From Muribaculaceae bacterium (lineage in GTDB: Bacteria; Bacteroidota; Bacteroidia; Bacteroidales; Muribaculaceae), in assembly GCA_014867205.1 (NCBI GenBank), contig WGUO01000034.1, positions 1 through 29,715 on the forward strand: 29,715 nucleotides of DNA, written 5' to 3'. Numbering within the stretch: the first letter of the stretch is position 1; every line of letters begins with the position of its first letter. Positions 7,017 through 15,836 of this stretch are shown in pieces. The notes under the pieces are model-generated. The model had not been told where the DNA came from, made no database searches, and saw only the letters and a program-made list of their open reading frames with translations. The translations under genes and the position numbers were made by a program.

Positions 7017-8609
7017 ATGACTTATAAATACGACTATCTGGTCATAGGTTCCGGCATCGCCGGAATGTCGTTCGCCCTTAAGGCGTCCCGTCACGGGCGC
7101 CGTGTGGCGGTTATCTGCAAATCAACTCTTGAGGAGGCAAACACCAACTTCGCACAGGGCGGAGTCGCCTCAGTAACCAATCTCGCCGTCGATGACTTCG
7201 ACAAGCACATCGAGGACACCATGATCGCCGGCGACTGGCTGTCAGACCGTGCCGCCGTGGAGCAGGTGGTGCGCAACGCCCCCTCGCAGATTCAGGAACT
7301 CATTTCCTGGGGCGTTGACTTCGACCGCAAGGAAGACGGCTCGTTCGACCTGCACCGCGAGGGCGGCCACTCCGAGTTCCGCATACTCCACCACGCCGAC
7401 AACACCGGCGCCGAGATACAGCAGAGTCTCGTGGAGCGTATCCGCGCCGACCGCAACATCGACGTCTACGACCACCGGTTTGCCGTCGAGATCATCACGC
7501 AGCACCATCTGGGCCGCATAGTCACCCGCCGCACTCCCGACATCACGTGCTATGGCGCCTACATCCTCGACGAGGAGACAGGCCGCATAGACACATTCCT
7601 GGCCCGCGTCACCGTCATGGCCACCGGCGGCATCGGCGCCGTATACGGCACGACCACCAACCCTCTCGTATCGACCGGCGACGGCATCGCGATGGTATAC
7701 CGCGCCAAGGGGACAGTGCGCGACATGGAGTTCATTCAGTTCCATCCCACCGCGCTCTACCACCCCGGCGACCGTCCCTCCTTCCTCATCACCGAGGCCA
7801 TGCGCGGATACGGCGGCGTGCTCAAGGACATCAACGGCAACGAGTTCATGCAGAAGTATGATCCCCGGCTCTCTCTCGCGCCACGCGATATCGTGGCCCG
7901 AGCCATTGATTCGGAGATGAAGCTTGCCGGCTCCGACCATGTCTTCCTCGACGTGACCCATAAGGACCCCGACGAGACGCGCCGCCACTTTCCCAACATC
8001 TACGAGAAGTGCCTCTCGCTCGGCATCGACATCACACGCGACATGATACCCGTCGCCCCCGCTGCCCATTACCTCTGTGGCGGCATCAAGGTCAACCTCA
8101 ACGGCGAGAGCTCGATACAGCGTCTCTACGCCGTGGGAGAGTGCAGCTGCACCGGCCTTCACGGCGGCAACCGCCTCGCCTCCAACTCGCTGATCGAGGC
8201 CGTGGTATATGCAGACGCCGCCGAGCGCCACGCCGAGTCGCTTGTCGACGGCTATGACCTGCGCAACGACATACCCGACTGGAACGACGAGGGAACCGAG
8301 CATCCCGACGAGATGGTGCTCATAACCCAAAGCGAGCGCGAGGTCAACAACATCATGAGCTGCTATGTCGGAATCGTGCGCAGTGACCTGCGCCTCAAGC
8401 GGGCCTGGAACCGCCTCGACATCCTGTATCGCGAGACGGAGGACCTCTTCCGCCGCTCCAAGCCGACACGCCAGCTCTGCGAGCTGCGCAACATAATCAA
8501 CATCGCATACCTCGTGATGCGGCAGGCCCTCGAGCGCAAGGAGTCTCGCGGACTCCACTATACCGTCGACTATCCGCATCCCGTCATTGAGAATTCCACA
8601 AAGCGCTGA
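7017..8609 (+). CDS. nadB: L-aspartate oxidase
   Basis: 530 residues from the chosen start. It oxidises L-aspartate to iminoaspartate, the first step of de novo NAD synthesis; in anaerobes fumarate can be the acceptor (family knowledge). The FAD-binding GxGxxG motif is G11-SGIA-G16, followed by ICKSTLEEANTNFAQGG. Substrate-site features are HREGGHSEFRILHH, His243 in FHPTALYHPG and Arg290 in SLAPRD. C-terminal FAD contacts are seen in GGIKVN and GGNRLASNSLIEAVV. An in-frame ATG at 6987 would add ten residues (MAARRSNPNQ), but homologues begin directly with a short MxYKxDxLVIGSG leader and 6987 lies inside the predicted leader stem, so 7017 is preferred. nadA and nadC are not in the window. The processing-protease gene follows after 63 nt and may be co-transcribed. 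Confidence 0.95.
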   Translation: MTYKYDYLVIGSGIAGMSFALKASRHGRRVAVICKSTLEEANTNFAQGGVASVTNLAVDDFDKHIEDTMIAGDWLSDRAAVEQVVRNAPSQIQELISWGVDFDRKEDGSFDLHREGGHSEFRILHHADNTGAEIQQSLVERIRADRNIDVYDHRFAVEIITQHHLGRIVTRRTPDITCYGAYILDEETGRIDTFLARVTVMATGGIGAVYGTTTNPLVSTGDGIAMVYRAKGTVRDMEFIQFHPTALYHPGDRPSFLITEAMRGYGGVLKDINGNEFMQKYDPRLSLAPRDIVARAIDSEMKLAGSDHVFLDVTHKDPDETRRHFPNIYEKCLSLGIDITRDMIPVAPAAHYLCGGIKVNLNGESSIQRLYAVGECSCTGLHGGNRLASNSLIEAVVYADAAERHAESLVDGYDLRNDIPDWNDEGTEHPDEMVLITQSEREVNNIMSCYVGIVRSDLRLKRAWNRLDILYRETEDLFRRSKPTRQLCELRNIINIAYLVMRQALERKESRGLHYTVDYPHPVIENSTKR

Positions 8610-8672
8610 GGCGGATGGGGGCGCCCCGGTCCGCACTGTAAACCCACAGCATTCCGCATGTGTTAAAATAGA

Positions 8673-10328
8673 ATGAGAAAGACAGCACTCACACTTCTGT
8701 CGGCTACCCTGGCGATAGCCGGGATAGCCGCCGTGTCCTCGCCGCGTCAGAGCGGCGACGCCGCCCTGGCCCGCAACCTCACCACTTTCAACGCCATAGT
8801 CAAGGAACTACAGGACAACTATGTCGACTCCATTGCTCCCGACCGCGCCTTCAAGGCCGCCATCGGAAGCCTGCTCGAGACCGTCGACCCATATACGGTG
8901 TATTATCCGGTCGAGGAGCAGGAGGACCTGCAGAAGATGACCACAGGCGAATACGGCGGCATCGGCTCCTATCTGATGGACCGCGACAGCTCCACCTATA
9001 TCTCCGCGCCGATGGAGGGCTCGCCCGCCGCCCGCGCCGGGATTCGCGCCGGAGACAGGATACTGCGTGTCGACTCGCTCGACGTCTCGCGCAAACTGAG
9101 CGCCGACGTTACCAAGGTGCTTCGCGGACGTCCCAACACCCGCGTGAGCATGCGTCTGTTGCGTCCATTCGCTCAGGACTCTATAATTGACGTGACGCTG
9201 GTGCGCGAACTGCTCCAGCAACCCTCGGTGCCGTACCACGCGGTGATCGGCAACACCGGATACATACAGCTGACATCGTTTATCAGCAAGTCGGCAGCCG
9301 AGGTCAAGTCGGCGCTTGAGGAGTTCAAGGCCGATCCGCGCGTCAGGAACATAGTGATCGACCTGCGCGGCAACGGCGGAGGACTTGTCGAGAGCGCGGT
9401 CGACATACTGAGTTACTTTGTGCCCAAAGGCACAGAGGTCGTCACCATGCGCGGTCGCGACAGTTATGCCGACCGGGTCTACAAGACAACGCGCACCCCT
9501 ATCTTCCCCGATATACCTCTCGCCGTGCTGATCGACGGCGCGACAGCCTCTGCCTCCGAGATACTCGCCGGCGCGGTACAGGATCTCGACCGGGGCGTCC
9601 TCGTAGGCTCGCGCAGTTTCGGCAAGGGGCTGGTGCAGACCACGCGTCCGCTCCCCTTCTCGGGTGTGCTCAAGGTCACGGTGGCCAAATACTATACCCC
9701 CTCCGGGCGTCTGATACAGGCCCTCGACTATGCTCACCGCAATGACGACGGCTCGGTATCGCGCATACCCGACAGCCTTACACACGAATATAAGACGCTT
9801 CACGGCCGCACCATCCGCGACGGCGGGGGCCTCCAGCCAGACTCCGTAATAGACTGGGGCAAGGTGAACCGGCTCGTATATAATGTGGTGCGCGACAACT
9901 GGAGTTTCGACTACGCCACCCGTTACGCGGCCATGCATCCCACGGTGGCACCCCCCGAGGAGTTTGTCATCACCGACGAGATGTACGCCGATTTCAAGAA
10001 GAGCATCGACCCGGCCCGCTTCAAATACGACAGGGTGATGGAGGACGCCATGAAGCAGCTCCGCGAGATCGCAACCGACGAGGGATACATGGGCGACGAG
10101 ACAACGGCCGCGTTCGACACGTTGCAGCGCCTCTTAGTGCATGACCTCAACCGGGATCTCGACACCCATCGCCCCGAGATAGAGGAATACCTTGGCTCCG
10201 AGCTTATGGGCCGCTATTATTACGACAGGGGTAAGAGCGCCTATGCGCTTCGCGGCGACAAGGCACTCAAGGCTGCCCGCGAGATACTGGAGTCGGACCG
10301 TTACAACAAGATACTCAAGAAGAGGTGA
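8673..10328 (+). CDS. S41 C-terminal processing protease (CtpA/Prc type)
   Basis: A 551-residue exported serine protease that trims or degrades envelope proteins from their C termini. The N terminus (MRKTALTLLSATLAIAGIAA) is a signal peptide or membrane anchor. A PDZ domain spans about 90-175 (GEYGGIGSYL; GSPAARAGIRAGDRIL). The S41 catalytic domain spans about 190-350: VIDLRGNGGG, the nucleophile Ser293 in TASASEILAG, and the general base Lys318 in FGKGLVQ, 25 residues later as in CtpA. A helical C-terminal region of about 150 residues follows, typical of Bacteroidetes members. Its stop codon is only 4 nt before the mfd start, so the two genes are very likely co-transcribed. Which substrates it cleaves cannot be read from the sequence. 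Confidence 0.93.
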   Translation: MRKTALTLLSATLAIAGIAAVSSPRQSGDAALARNLTTFNAIVKELQDNYVDSIAPDRAFKAAIGSLLETVDPYTVYYPVEEQEDLQKMTTGEYGGIGSYLMDRDSSTYISAPMEGSPAARAGIRAGDRILRVDSLDVSRKLSADVTKVLRGRPNTRVSMRLLRPFAQDSIIDVTLVRELLQQPSVPYHAVIGNTGYIQLTSFISKSAAEVKSALEEFKADPRVRNIVIDLRGNGGGLVESAVDILSYFVPKGTEVVTMRGRDSYADRVYKTTRTPIFPDIPLAVLIDGATASASEILAGAVQDLDRGVLVGSRSFGKGLVQTTRPLPFSGVLKVTVAKYYTPSGRLIQALDYAHRNDDGSVSRIPDSLTHEYKTLHGRTIRDGGGLQPDSVIDWGKVNRLVYNVVRDNWSFDYATRYAAMHPTVAPPEEFVITDEMYADFKKSIDPARFKYDRVMEDAMKQLREIATDEGYMGDETTAAFDTLQRLLVHDLNRDLDTHRPEIEEYLGSELMGRYYYDRGKSAYALRGDKALKAAREILESDRYNKILKKR

Positions 10329-10332
10329 GCCG

Positions 10333-13300
10333 ATGATGACGCTGCAAGAAGCCGCCGGGCTGTTTGCCACTCCGGCACGCCGCAAGGCCCTCGCGGCCAT
10401 TGCCGCCGACAAGAAGGCACGCCGCATATCCCTTTCCGGTCTGGCCGGGAGCGCCCCCGCCATGCTGTTTGCCACCCTCGACAAGTTGCGTGTGCCGCTG
10501 CTCATCGTGGCCAACGACATCAATGACGCCGGGTATGTCTACAACGACATACGCGCCATTGCCGGCGAGGAGGCCGTGGCGATTTTCCCCTCGGGCTACA
10601 AGCGCGACATAAAGTATGGCCAGGTTGACGCCCCCTCGCAGATACTCCGCACTGACACGCTCGACCGCCTCACCACATCCAAGAAACTGCGCTGCGTCGT
10701 GACCTGCCCTGAGGCCCTGGCCGAGAAGGTCGCCGACCGCAAGGATCTCGGCGAGAAGACAGTCTCGCTCCGTGTCGGAGAGCATGTAGAGATGTCGGAG
10801 GTGGTGAAACGCCTCATCGACCTGGGTTTCAGTTCGGTCGAATATGTCTACGAGCCGGGTCAGTTCGCGCGCCGAGGCTCGATACTCGACGTCTATTCAT
10901 ATGCGGGCGAGTTGCCATACCGCGTCGACTTCTTCGACACAGAGATAGACTCAATCCGCACATTCAACGTGGAGACGCAGCTCTCCGAGCGCAAGGTCGA
11001 CTCAGTGTCAGTAGTGCCCCCCACGGCCTCCGACACGCAGCAGGGCATATCGCTGCTCGAGTTCATGGGTCCGGACACGATCATGGCCTCGATGCAGCCC
11101 GGATATGTCACGGAGCGGGTCCGCGCCATAGCCGGCGAGGAATTCTCCGAGTCAGCCGTCATAGCCGACGAGGGTGACCGTGACGCGATGCAGAAGATTG
11201 TCGACCCCGAGGCGTTCGCCGAGATGTTCGGCTCGCTCAGGATGATACAATATGGCGTTCAGGAGGCCCCGGCATCGTTCGGCGCCGACGCCTCGCTCTC
11301 ATTCGATTGCTCGCTCCAGACCCTATACCATAAGAACTTCGACCTGATAGCCGACTCGTTCCGCAAGTTTATCGGCGACGGCTACCGCATACTCATCCTC
11401 TCCGACTCCGACTGCCAGGCCGACCGTCTGCGCTCTATATTCGAGGACCGGGGCGATGACATACAGTTCACCGCCGTCAGCTCGACGCTCCACGAGGGGT
11501 TCGTCGACCACGCCACGAAGATATGCTTCTTCACCGACCACCAGATTTTCGACCGTTTCCATAAGTACAGCCTGCGGTCGGACAAGGCGCGCGCCGGCAA
11601 GCTCGCCCTCTCGCTTAAGGAACTCAACCAGATCGAGGTTGACGACTATATAGTCCACATCGACCACGGCATAGGCCGGTTCGGCGGTCTGGTGAAGACC
11701 GACATAAACGGGCGTCCGCAGGAGATGATCAAGGTCTACTTCCAGAACAATGCCCTTGTGCTGGTGTCGATACATGCCCTGCACAAGCTCTCGAAATACC
11801 GGGGAAAGGACGGCGTGCCACCCAAGATAAGCAAACTGGGTGGCGGCGCATGGGTGCGCATGAAGGAGCGGACCAAGGCCAAGATGAAGGACATCGCCCG
11901 CGAGCTGATAGCCCTCTACGCCAAGCGGCGCACCGAGAAGGGGCATGCGTTCGCTCCCGACTCATATATGCAGCATGAGCTCGAGGCAAGCTTCATCTAC
12001 GAGGATACCCCCGACCAGCTTCGCGCCACCCAGGCCGTGAAGGCCGACATGGAGCAGGACAAGCCCATGGACCGACTGATATGTGGTGACGTCGGATTCG
12101 GCAAGACCGAGATTGCGGTGCGTGCCGCCTTCAAGGCCGCCTCCGACGGCAAGCAGGTGGCAGTCCTCGTGCCCACAACAGTGCTTGCCCTGCAGCACTA
12201 CAACACATTCTCGCAGCGGCTCAGGGAGATGCCGGTGCGTGTCGAGTTTATCTCGCGCGCAAAGAAGCCTAAGGAGATAAAGCAGATACTTGCCGACCTC
12301 GAGGCCGGCAAGATCGACATACTCATCGGCACCCACAAGATTATCGGCAAGTCGGTGAAATTCCACGACTTAGGGCTGCTCATCATCGACGAGGAACAGA
12401 AGTTCGGCGTGGCCGTCAAGGAGAAACTCAAGCAGATGAAGACCAACGTCGACACGCTGACCATGAGCGCGACCCCGATACCGCGCACACTGCAGTTCTC
12501 ACTTATGGGTGCGCGAGACCTCAGCTCGCTCAATACGCCCCCCGCCAACCGCCAGCCCATCATGACAACTGTCTCCACGCTCGACGACGAGGTGATACGC
12601 GAGGCAGTTGAATTCGAGCTCTCACGCAACGGCCAGGTCTTCTTCGTCTCCAACCGCATCGAGAATCTGACCGAGCTCGAGACAAAACTGCGTCGTCTCG
12701 TGCCCGGCGTCAGGGTCGTGACAGCCCATGGCCAGATGCCTCCCGAGCGCCTCGAGCAGGCGATCATAGACTTCACCAACCACGACTACGACGTGCTGCT
12801 CTCCACGACCATAGTCGAGAACGGCATAGACATGCCCAACGTCAACACTATAATCGTCAACAACGCCGACCGGTTCGGCCTCAGCGAGCTGCACCAGCTG
12901 CGCGGGCGTGTGGGACGCTCCAACCGCAAGGCCTTCTGCTATCTGCTCGTGCCCCCCGGCAGGCCGCTGACCCCCGTTGCGCGGCGCAGGCTCCAGGCCA
13001 TAGAGAACTTCTCCGACCTGGGCAGCGGCATACACATCGCCATGCAGGACCTCGACATACGCGGGGCCGGCAACCTGCTCGGCTCGGAGCAGTCGGGATT
13101 CATAGCCGACTTAGGCTACGAGGCCTACCAGCAGATACTCCGCGAGTCGATCACAGAACTTAAGACCGAGGAGTTCGCCGACACGTTCACCGACGTCAGC
13201 GCCGGCGCGCAGGATGAGTTCGTGTCGGAGGTGACGATAGAGTCCGACCTCGAGTTGCGTCTGCCCCCCGAGTATGTGCCGCAGGAGAGCGAGCGCATCA

Positions 13301-13707
13301 CTCTCTACCGCAGGCTCGACAACATGGAGCGGCCCGAGCAGGTGGCCGAGTTCCGCGAGAATCTCGCCGACAGGTTCGGCGCGATTCCTCACGTCACGGA
13401 CGAGCTGATAAAAATAGTGCCGCTCCGCATGGCTGCGAAGCGGCTCGGAATAGAGCGTATTGTGCTTAAGGGGGGAGTGATGAGGCTTTACTTTGTCGAC
13501 GACGACAACCGCGCCTACTACCGTTCGCCGGCGTTCGGACGCGTGCTGTCATATCTTCAGTCCAATCCGCGCCGCTGCCAGCTCAAGGATATACCGGGCC
13601 GCACGGCCGGCGAGGCCGTGCGCCACTCAATGATAGTCTCCTCTGTGCCCGACGTGAGCGAGGCCCTCGCCATCCTTACGGCTGTCGAGGAGGCCGACCC
13701 GCTGTAA
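10333..13707 (+). CDS. mfd: Transcription-repair coupling factor
   Basis: 1124 residues. It removes RNA polymerase stalled at DNA damage and recruits the UvrABC repair complex. The N-terminal UvrB-like domain includes EPGQFARRGSILDVYSY near residue 173. The RNA polymerase-interacting (CarD-like) domain begins near 430 (VDDYIVHIDHGIGRF). The RecG-like translocase has Walker A GDVGFGKT (585-592), the DEEQ box (686-689) and motif VI GRVGRSNRKAFCYLL. The C-terminal regulatory domain carries LELRLPPEYVPQESERITLYR. The start is the first ATG of the ATGATG pair at 10333. Upstream in-frame codons would run back into the protease gene, and an AGAGGTGA ribosome site that overlaps the protease stop lies correctly before it. 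It faces mscL with only 22 nt between the stop codons. Confidence 0.97.
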   Translation: MMTLQEAAGLFATPARRKALAAIAADKKARRISLSGLAGSAPAMLFATLDKLRVPLLIVANDINDAGYVYNDIRAIAGEEAVAIFPSGYKRDIKYGQVDAPSQILRTDTLDRLTTSKKLRCVVTCPEALAEKVADRKDLGEKTVSLRVGEHVEMSEVVKRLIDLGFSSVEYVYEPGQFARRGSILDVYSYAGELPYRVDFFDTEIDSIRTFNVETQLSERKVDSVSVVPPTASDTQQGISLLEFMGPDTIMASMQPGYVTERVRAIAGEEFSESAVIADEGDRDAMQKIVDPEAFAEMFGSLRMIQYGVQEAPASFGADASLSFDCSLQTLYHKNFDLIADSFRKFIGDGYRILILSDSDCQADRLRSIFEDRGDDIQFTAVSSTLHEGFVDHATKICFFTDHQIFDRFHKYSLRSDKARAGKLALSLKELNQIEVDDYIVHIDHGIGRFGGLVKTDINGRPQEMIKVYFQNNALVLVSIHALHKLSKYRGKDGVPPKISKLGGGAWVRMKERTKAKMKDIARELIALYAKRRTEKGHAFAPDSYMQHELEASFIYEDTPDQLRATQAVKADMEQDKPMDRLICGDVGFGKTEIAVRAAFKAASDGKQVAVLVPTTVLALQHYNTFSQRLREMPVRVEFISRAKKPKEIKQILADLEAGKIDILIGTHKIIGKSVKFHDLGLLIIDEEQKFGVAVKEKLKQMKTNVDTLTMSATPIPRTLQFSLMGARDLSSLNTPPANRQPIMTTVSTLDDEVIREAVEFELSRNGQVFFVSNRIENLTELETKLRRLVPGVRVVTAHGQMPPERLEQAIIDFTNHDYDVLLSTTIVENGIDMPNVNTIIVNNADRFGLSELHQLRGRVGRSNRKAFCYLLVPPGRPLTPVARRRLQAIENFSDLGSGIHIAMQDLDIRGAGNLLGSEQSGFIADLGYEAYQQILRESITELKTEEFADTFTDVSAGAQDEFVSEVTIESDLELRLPPEYVPQESERITLYRRLDNMERPEQVAEFRENLADRFGAIPHVTDELIKIVPLRMAAKRLGIERIVLKGGVMRLYFVDDDNRAYYRSPAFGRVLSYLQSNPRRCQLKDIPGRTAGEAVRHSMIVSSVPDVSEALAILTAVEEADPL

Positions 13708-13729
13708 GGTCCCCGCCTCGGCAAAGGGC

Positions 13730-14158
13730 TTACTTCTTCTTGAGCTCGTCGCGTATCTCGGTGAGCAGCTTGACCTCGTCGCTCGGTTCGGGAGCCGGAG
13801 CGGGAGTCTCCTCCTTTGCCTCCTTCTTCATGAACTTCATGGTGTAGCGCAATGCCACGAAGATGCAGAGCGCGATGATGAGGAAGTCCACGATGTTCTG
13901 TATGAACAAGCCGTAGTTGATGGCCACCTCCTCGACCGCTGCCGCGTTCTCGGTGGCTGCGTGTCCCTCGGTGATCACCCACTTCAGGTTCTTGTAGCCG
14001 TCGCCACCCGTGATGAGGCTGATTACCGGCATGATGATGTCGTTGACAAGAGAGGTCACGATCTTGCCGAACGCGCCGCCGACGATGACACCGATCGCCA
14101 TGTCAACGACATTCCCCTTGAGGGCGAAAGCCTTGAAGTCTTCGATAAATTTTCCCAT
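13730..14158 (-). CDS. mscL: Large-conductance mechanosensitive channel
   Basis: 142 residues, family-typical length. It forms a homopentameric inner-membrane pore that opens under membrane tension to release solutes during osmotic downshock. The N-terminal amphipathic helix (MGKFIEDFKAFALKGNVVDM) leads into TM1 (about 16-46, AIGVIVGGAFGKIVTSLVND). A periplasmic loop rich in Ala and Glu follows, then TM2 (about 83-106, LFIQNIVDFLIIALCIFVAL). The cytoplasmic helix (DEVKLLTEIRDELKKK) follows a Pro/Ala/Glu linker. It is transcribed away from gapA from its own promoter and converges on mfd. Confidence 0.97.
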   Translation of the reverse strand: MGKFIEDFKAFALKGNVVDMAIGVIVGGAFGKIVTSLVNDIIMPVISLITGGDGYKNLKWVITEGHAATENAAAVEEVAINYGLFIQNIVDFLIIALCIFVALRYTMKFMKKEAKEETPAPAPEPSDEVKLLTEIRDELKKK

Positions 14159-14196
14159 ACTTCTAAATATTTGTCTAAATTTTGTTAATCAAGATG

Positions 14197-14227
14197 CAAA
14201 ATTGCAATTTTTTTCTTAATTTTGCAA
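14197..14227 (-). promoter_or_regulatory. mscL promoter
   Basis: On the minus strand TTGC (14224-14227), 19 nt, then CAATTTTG (14197-14204), one base from TAnnTTTG. Its -33 element touches the gapA -7 box on the other strand. Confidence 0.55.
14217..14224 (+). promoter_or_regulatory. gapA promoter -7 box
   Basis: TAATTTTG is an exact TAnnTTTG match. The base set 19 nt upstream (ATGC) is a weak -33. It gives a leader of about 125 nt before gapA. Confidence 0.55.
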
Positions 14228-14358
14228 CCTAAAACATACGGGAGGCTGTTAAGCAGATACCGCATGGCCAGCAAGGCATGAGAATGTCTTGATGACAAGG
14301 ATAGAACAATTACTGACTACAATAAAGTTTAACCCTAATAATAAAAAATCTAAAAGTA

Positions 14359-15366
14359 ATGACAAAGATTGGTATTAACGGATTTGGCCGTATCGGTCGC
14401 TTCGTTTTCCGCGCCTCTACCAAGAGAGACGACATCGAGGTTGTAGCAATCAACGACCTTCTTCCGGTTGACTACATGGCTTACATGCTGAAATACGACA
14501 CAATGCACGGTCGTTTCGACGGTACAGTAGACTACGATCTCGAGAAGAGCCTTCTCATCGTAAACGGCAAGGAGATCAAGGTTTCCGCATGCCGCGACCC
14601 GAAGGAGATCGCATGGGGCGAGAAGGGCGCTGAGTACGTTGTCGAGTCCACAGGTCTCTTCCTGACAAAGGAGAAGGCTCAGGGTCACATCGAGGCCGGT
14701 GCCAAGTACGTGGTTATGTCGGCTCCCTCCAAGGACGACACCCCCATGTTCGTCGTAGGTGTCAACGAGAACACATACGCAGGCCAGCAGTTCGTATCGA
14801 ACGCTTCTTGCACCACCAACTGTCTTGCTCCCATCGCCAAGGTGCTCAACGACAAGTTCGGCATCGTAGAGGGTCTTATGACTACAGTTCACTCGACTAC
14901 AGCAACTCAGAAGACTGTTGACGGTCCCTCTATGAAGGACTGGCGCGGCGGTCGTGCTGCCTCCGGCAACATCATCCCCTCTTCTACAGGCGCTGCCAAG
15001 GCTGTTGGCAAGGTTATCCCCGAGCTCAACGGCAAGCTGACAGGTATCTCGATGCGTGTCCCCACCCTCGACGTATCTGTTGTCGACCTGACTGTCAACC
15101 TCGCCAAGCCCGCCACTAAGGAGGACATCTGCGCTGCCATGAAGGAGGCTGCTGAGGGCGAGCTCAAGGGTGTGCTCGGCTACACTGAGGACGCTGTCGT
15201 TTCAAGCGACTTCCTCGGCTGCCCGCTCACTTCTATCTTCGACGCAAACGCCGGTGTTTACCTGACTGACAAGTTCGTCAAGGTGATCAGCTGGTACGAC
15301 AACGAGATCGGCTACTCGAACAAGGTGCTCGACCTCATCGCACACATGAAGAAAGTAAACGGCTAA
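14359..15366 (+). CDS. gapA: Glyceraldehyde-3-phosphate dehydrogenase, type I
   Basis: 335 residues. It oxidises and phosphorylates glyceraldehyde-3-phosphate to 1,3-bisphosphoglycerate with NAD in glycolysis and runs in reverse in gluconeogenesis. The Rossmann start is INGFGRIGR, with Asp33 (INDL) favouring NAD. The catalytic Cys151 lies in SNASCTTN, with His178 in TTVHSTTATQ. The phosphate-site sequences GRAASGNIIPSSTGAAKAVG and the C-terminal SWYDNEIGYSNKV are intact. Its codons end in T more often (GGT, GTT, GCT) than those of its neighbours, consistent with selection in a very highly expressed gene. It has its own promoter and a strong terminator, so it is a single-gene unit. Confidence 0.98.
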   Translation: MTKIGINGFGRIGRFVFRASTKRDDIEVVAINDLLPVDYMAYMLKYDTMHGRFDGTVDYDLEKSLLIVNGKEIKVSACRDPKEIAWGEKGAEYVVESTGLFLTKEKAQGHIEAGAKYVVMSAPSKDDTPMFVVGVNENTYAGQQFVSNASCTTNCLAPIAKVLNDKFGIVEGLMTTVHSTTATQKTVDGPSMKDWRGGRAASGNIIPSSTGAAKAVGKVIPELNGKLTGISMRVPTLDVSVVDLTVNLAKPATKEDICAAMKEAAEGELKGVLGYTEDAVVSSDFLGCPLTSIFDANAGVYLTDKFVKVISWYDNEIGYSNKVLDLIAHMKKVNG

Positions 15367-15402
15367 TTCCTGCAGCAGGTCTTAACCGAACAACACACAG
15401 GG

Positions 15403-15435
15403 GAGCCTCCGCACGCGCGGGGGCTCTCTTTTTTT
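15403..15435 (+). terminator. gapA terminator
   Basis: Stem GAGCCTCCGC (15403-15412) pairs with GCGGGGGCTC (15417-15426) around the loop ACGC, followed by TCTTTTTTT. Confidence 0.92.
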
Positions 15436-15455
15436 AATTATTGGGAACAAAACTG

Positions 15456-15486
15456 TTGCAAGCGCATTTATAATTATATATATTTG
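15456..15486 (+). promoter_or_regulatory. Promoter for the DUF2007-sirtuin pair
   Basis: TTGC (15456-15459), exactly 19 nt, then TATATTTG (15479-15486). Heptad element B begins 5 nt downstream, so the transcript leader would consist of that element. Confidence 0.75.
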
Positions 15487-15490
15487 CAGG

Positions 15491-15625
15491 AGATAAAGAT
15501 TAAAGATTAATGTTTAATGTTTAGGACTTGGTGGGGGCTGCGCCGTCCCATGTTTGGTTTTGCGACCAGGGGGAAGCAACGTGCCTCTAAACCCTAACAC
15601 CTGACACCTAAAACCTAATACGCCT
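15491..15625. repeat. Heptad-armed inverted intergenic element B
   Basis: Left arm 15491-15525 has period 7 with AGATAAA, GATTAAA, GATTAAT, GTTTAAT and GTTTAGG. The centre is about 60 nt and GC-richer. Right arm 15585-15619 has CTCTAAA, CCCTAAC, ACCTGAC, ACCTAAA and ACCTAAT and ends 6 nt before the ATG of the DUF2007 gene. Confidence 0.7.
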
Positions 15626-15820
15626 ATGATCACAATCGCCACTTTCGCCAATGCCCAGGAGGCAAGCATCGTGCAGGGGATGCTTGAGGCGAACGGAATC
15701 AACTCCATGATTTCAGACCAGAACAACCTGTATGTGCCCGTATTCGGCGGGGTGACCCTTCTTGTTGACGAGGCTGACGCGGCCCGTGCCGAGGAGTTGC
15801 TGAAGTCGCACGGTGACTGA
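15626..15820 (+). CDS. DUF2007-type small protein
   Basis: A 64-residue protein with the features of the DUF2007 family (putative signal-transducing domain). ITIATFANAQEASIVQGMLEA is followed by a beta strand (NGINSMISD), the central YVPVFGGVTLLV and a closing helix (DAARAEELLKSHG). This is a ferredoxin-like beta-alpha-beta fold known from small bacterial proteins, sometimes compared with PII-like signalling folds. No catalytic residues are evident. It is cytoplasmic and is followed after 16 nt by the sirtuin gene, so they should share a transcript. A joint role is possible but unproven. Confidence 0.85.
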   Translation: MITIATFANAQEASIVQGMLEANGINSMISDQNNLYVPVFGGVTLLVDEADAARAEELLKSHGD

Positions 15821-15836
15821 ACAAAATATATAGATT

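Noticed and set aside
7242..8636. 464-codon open frame antisense to nadB
   Set aside because: High GC and regular codon use of nadB open the opposite frame. The product is Val/Ala/Gly-rich without domains, and nadB is certain.
10192..10332. Longer Mfd N terminus beginning at 10192
   Set aside because: This stretch lies inside the protease coding sequence in another frame. The ATG at 10333 has a ribosome site and gives the expected N terminus.
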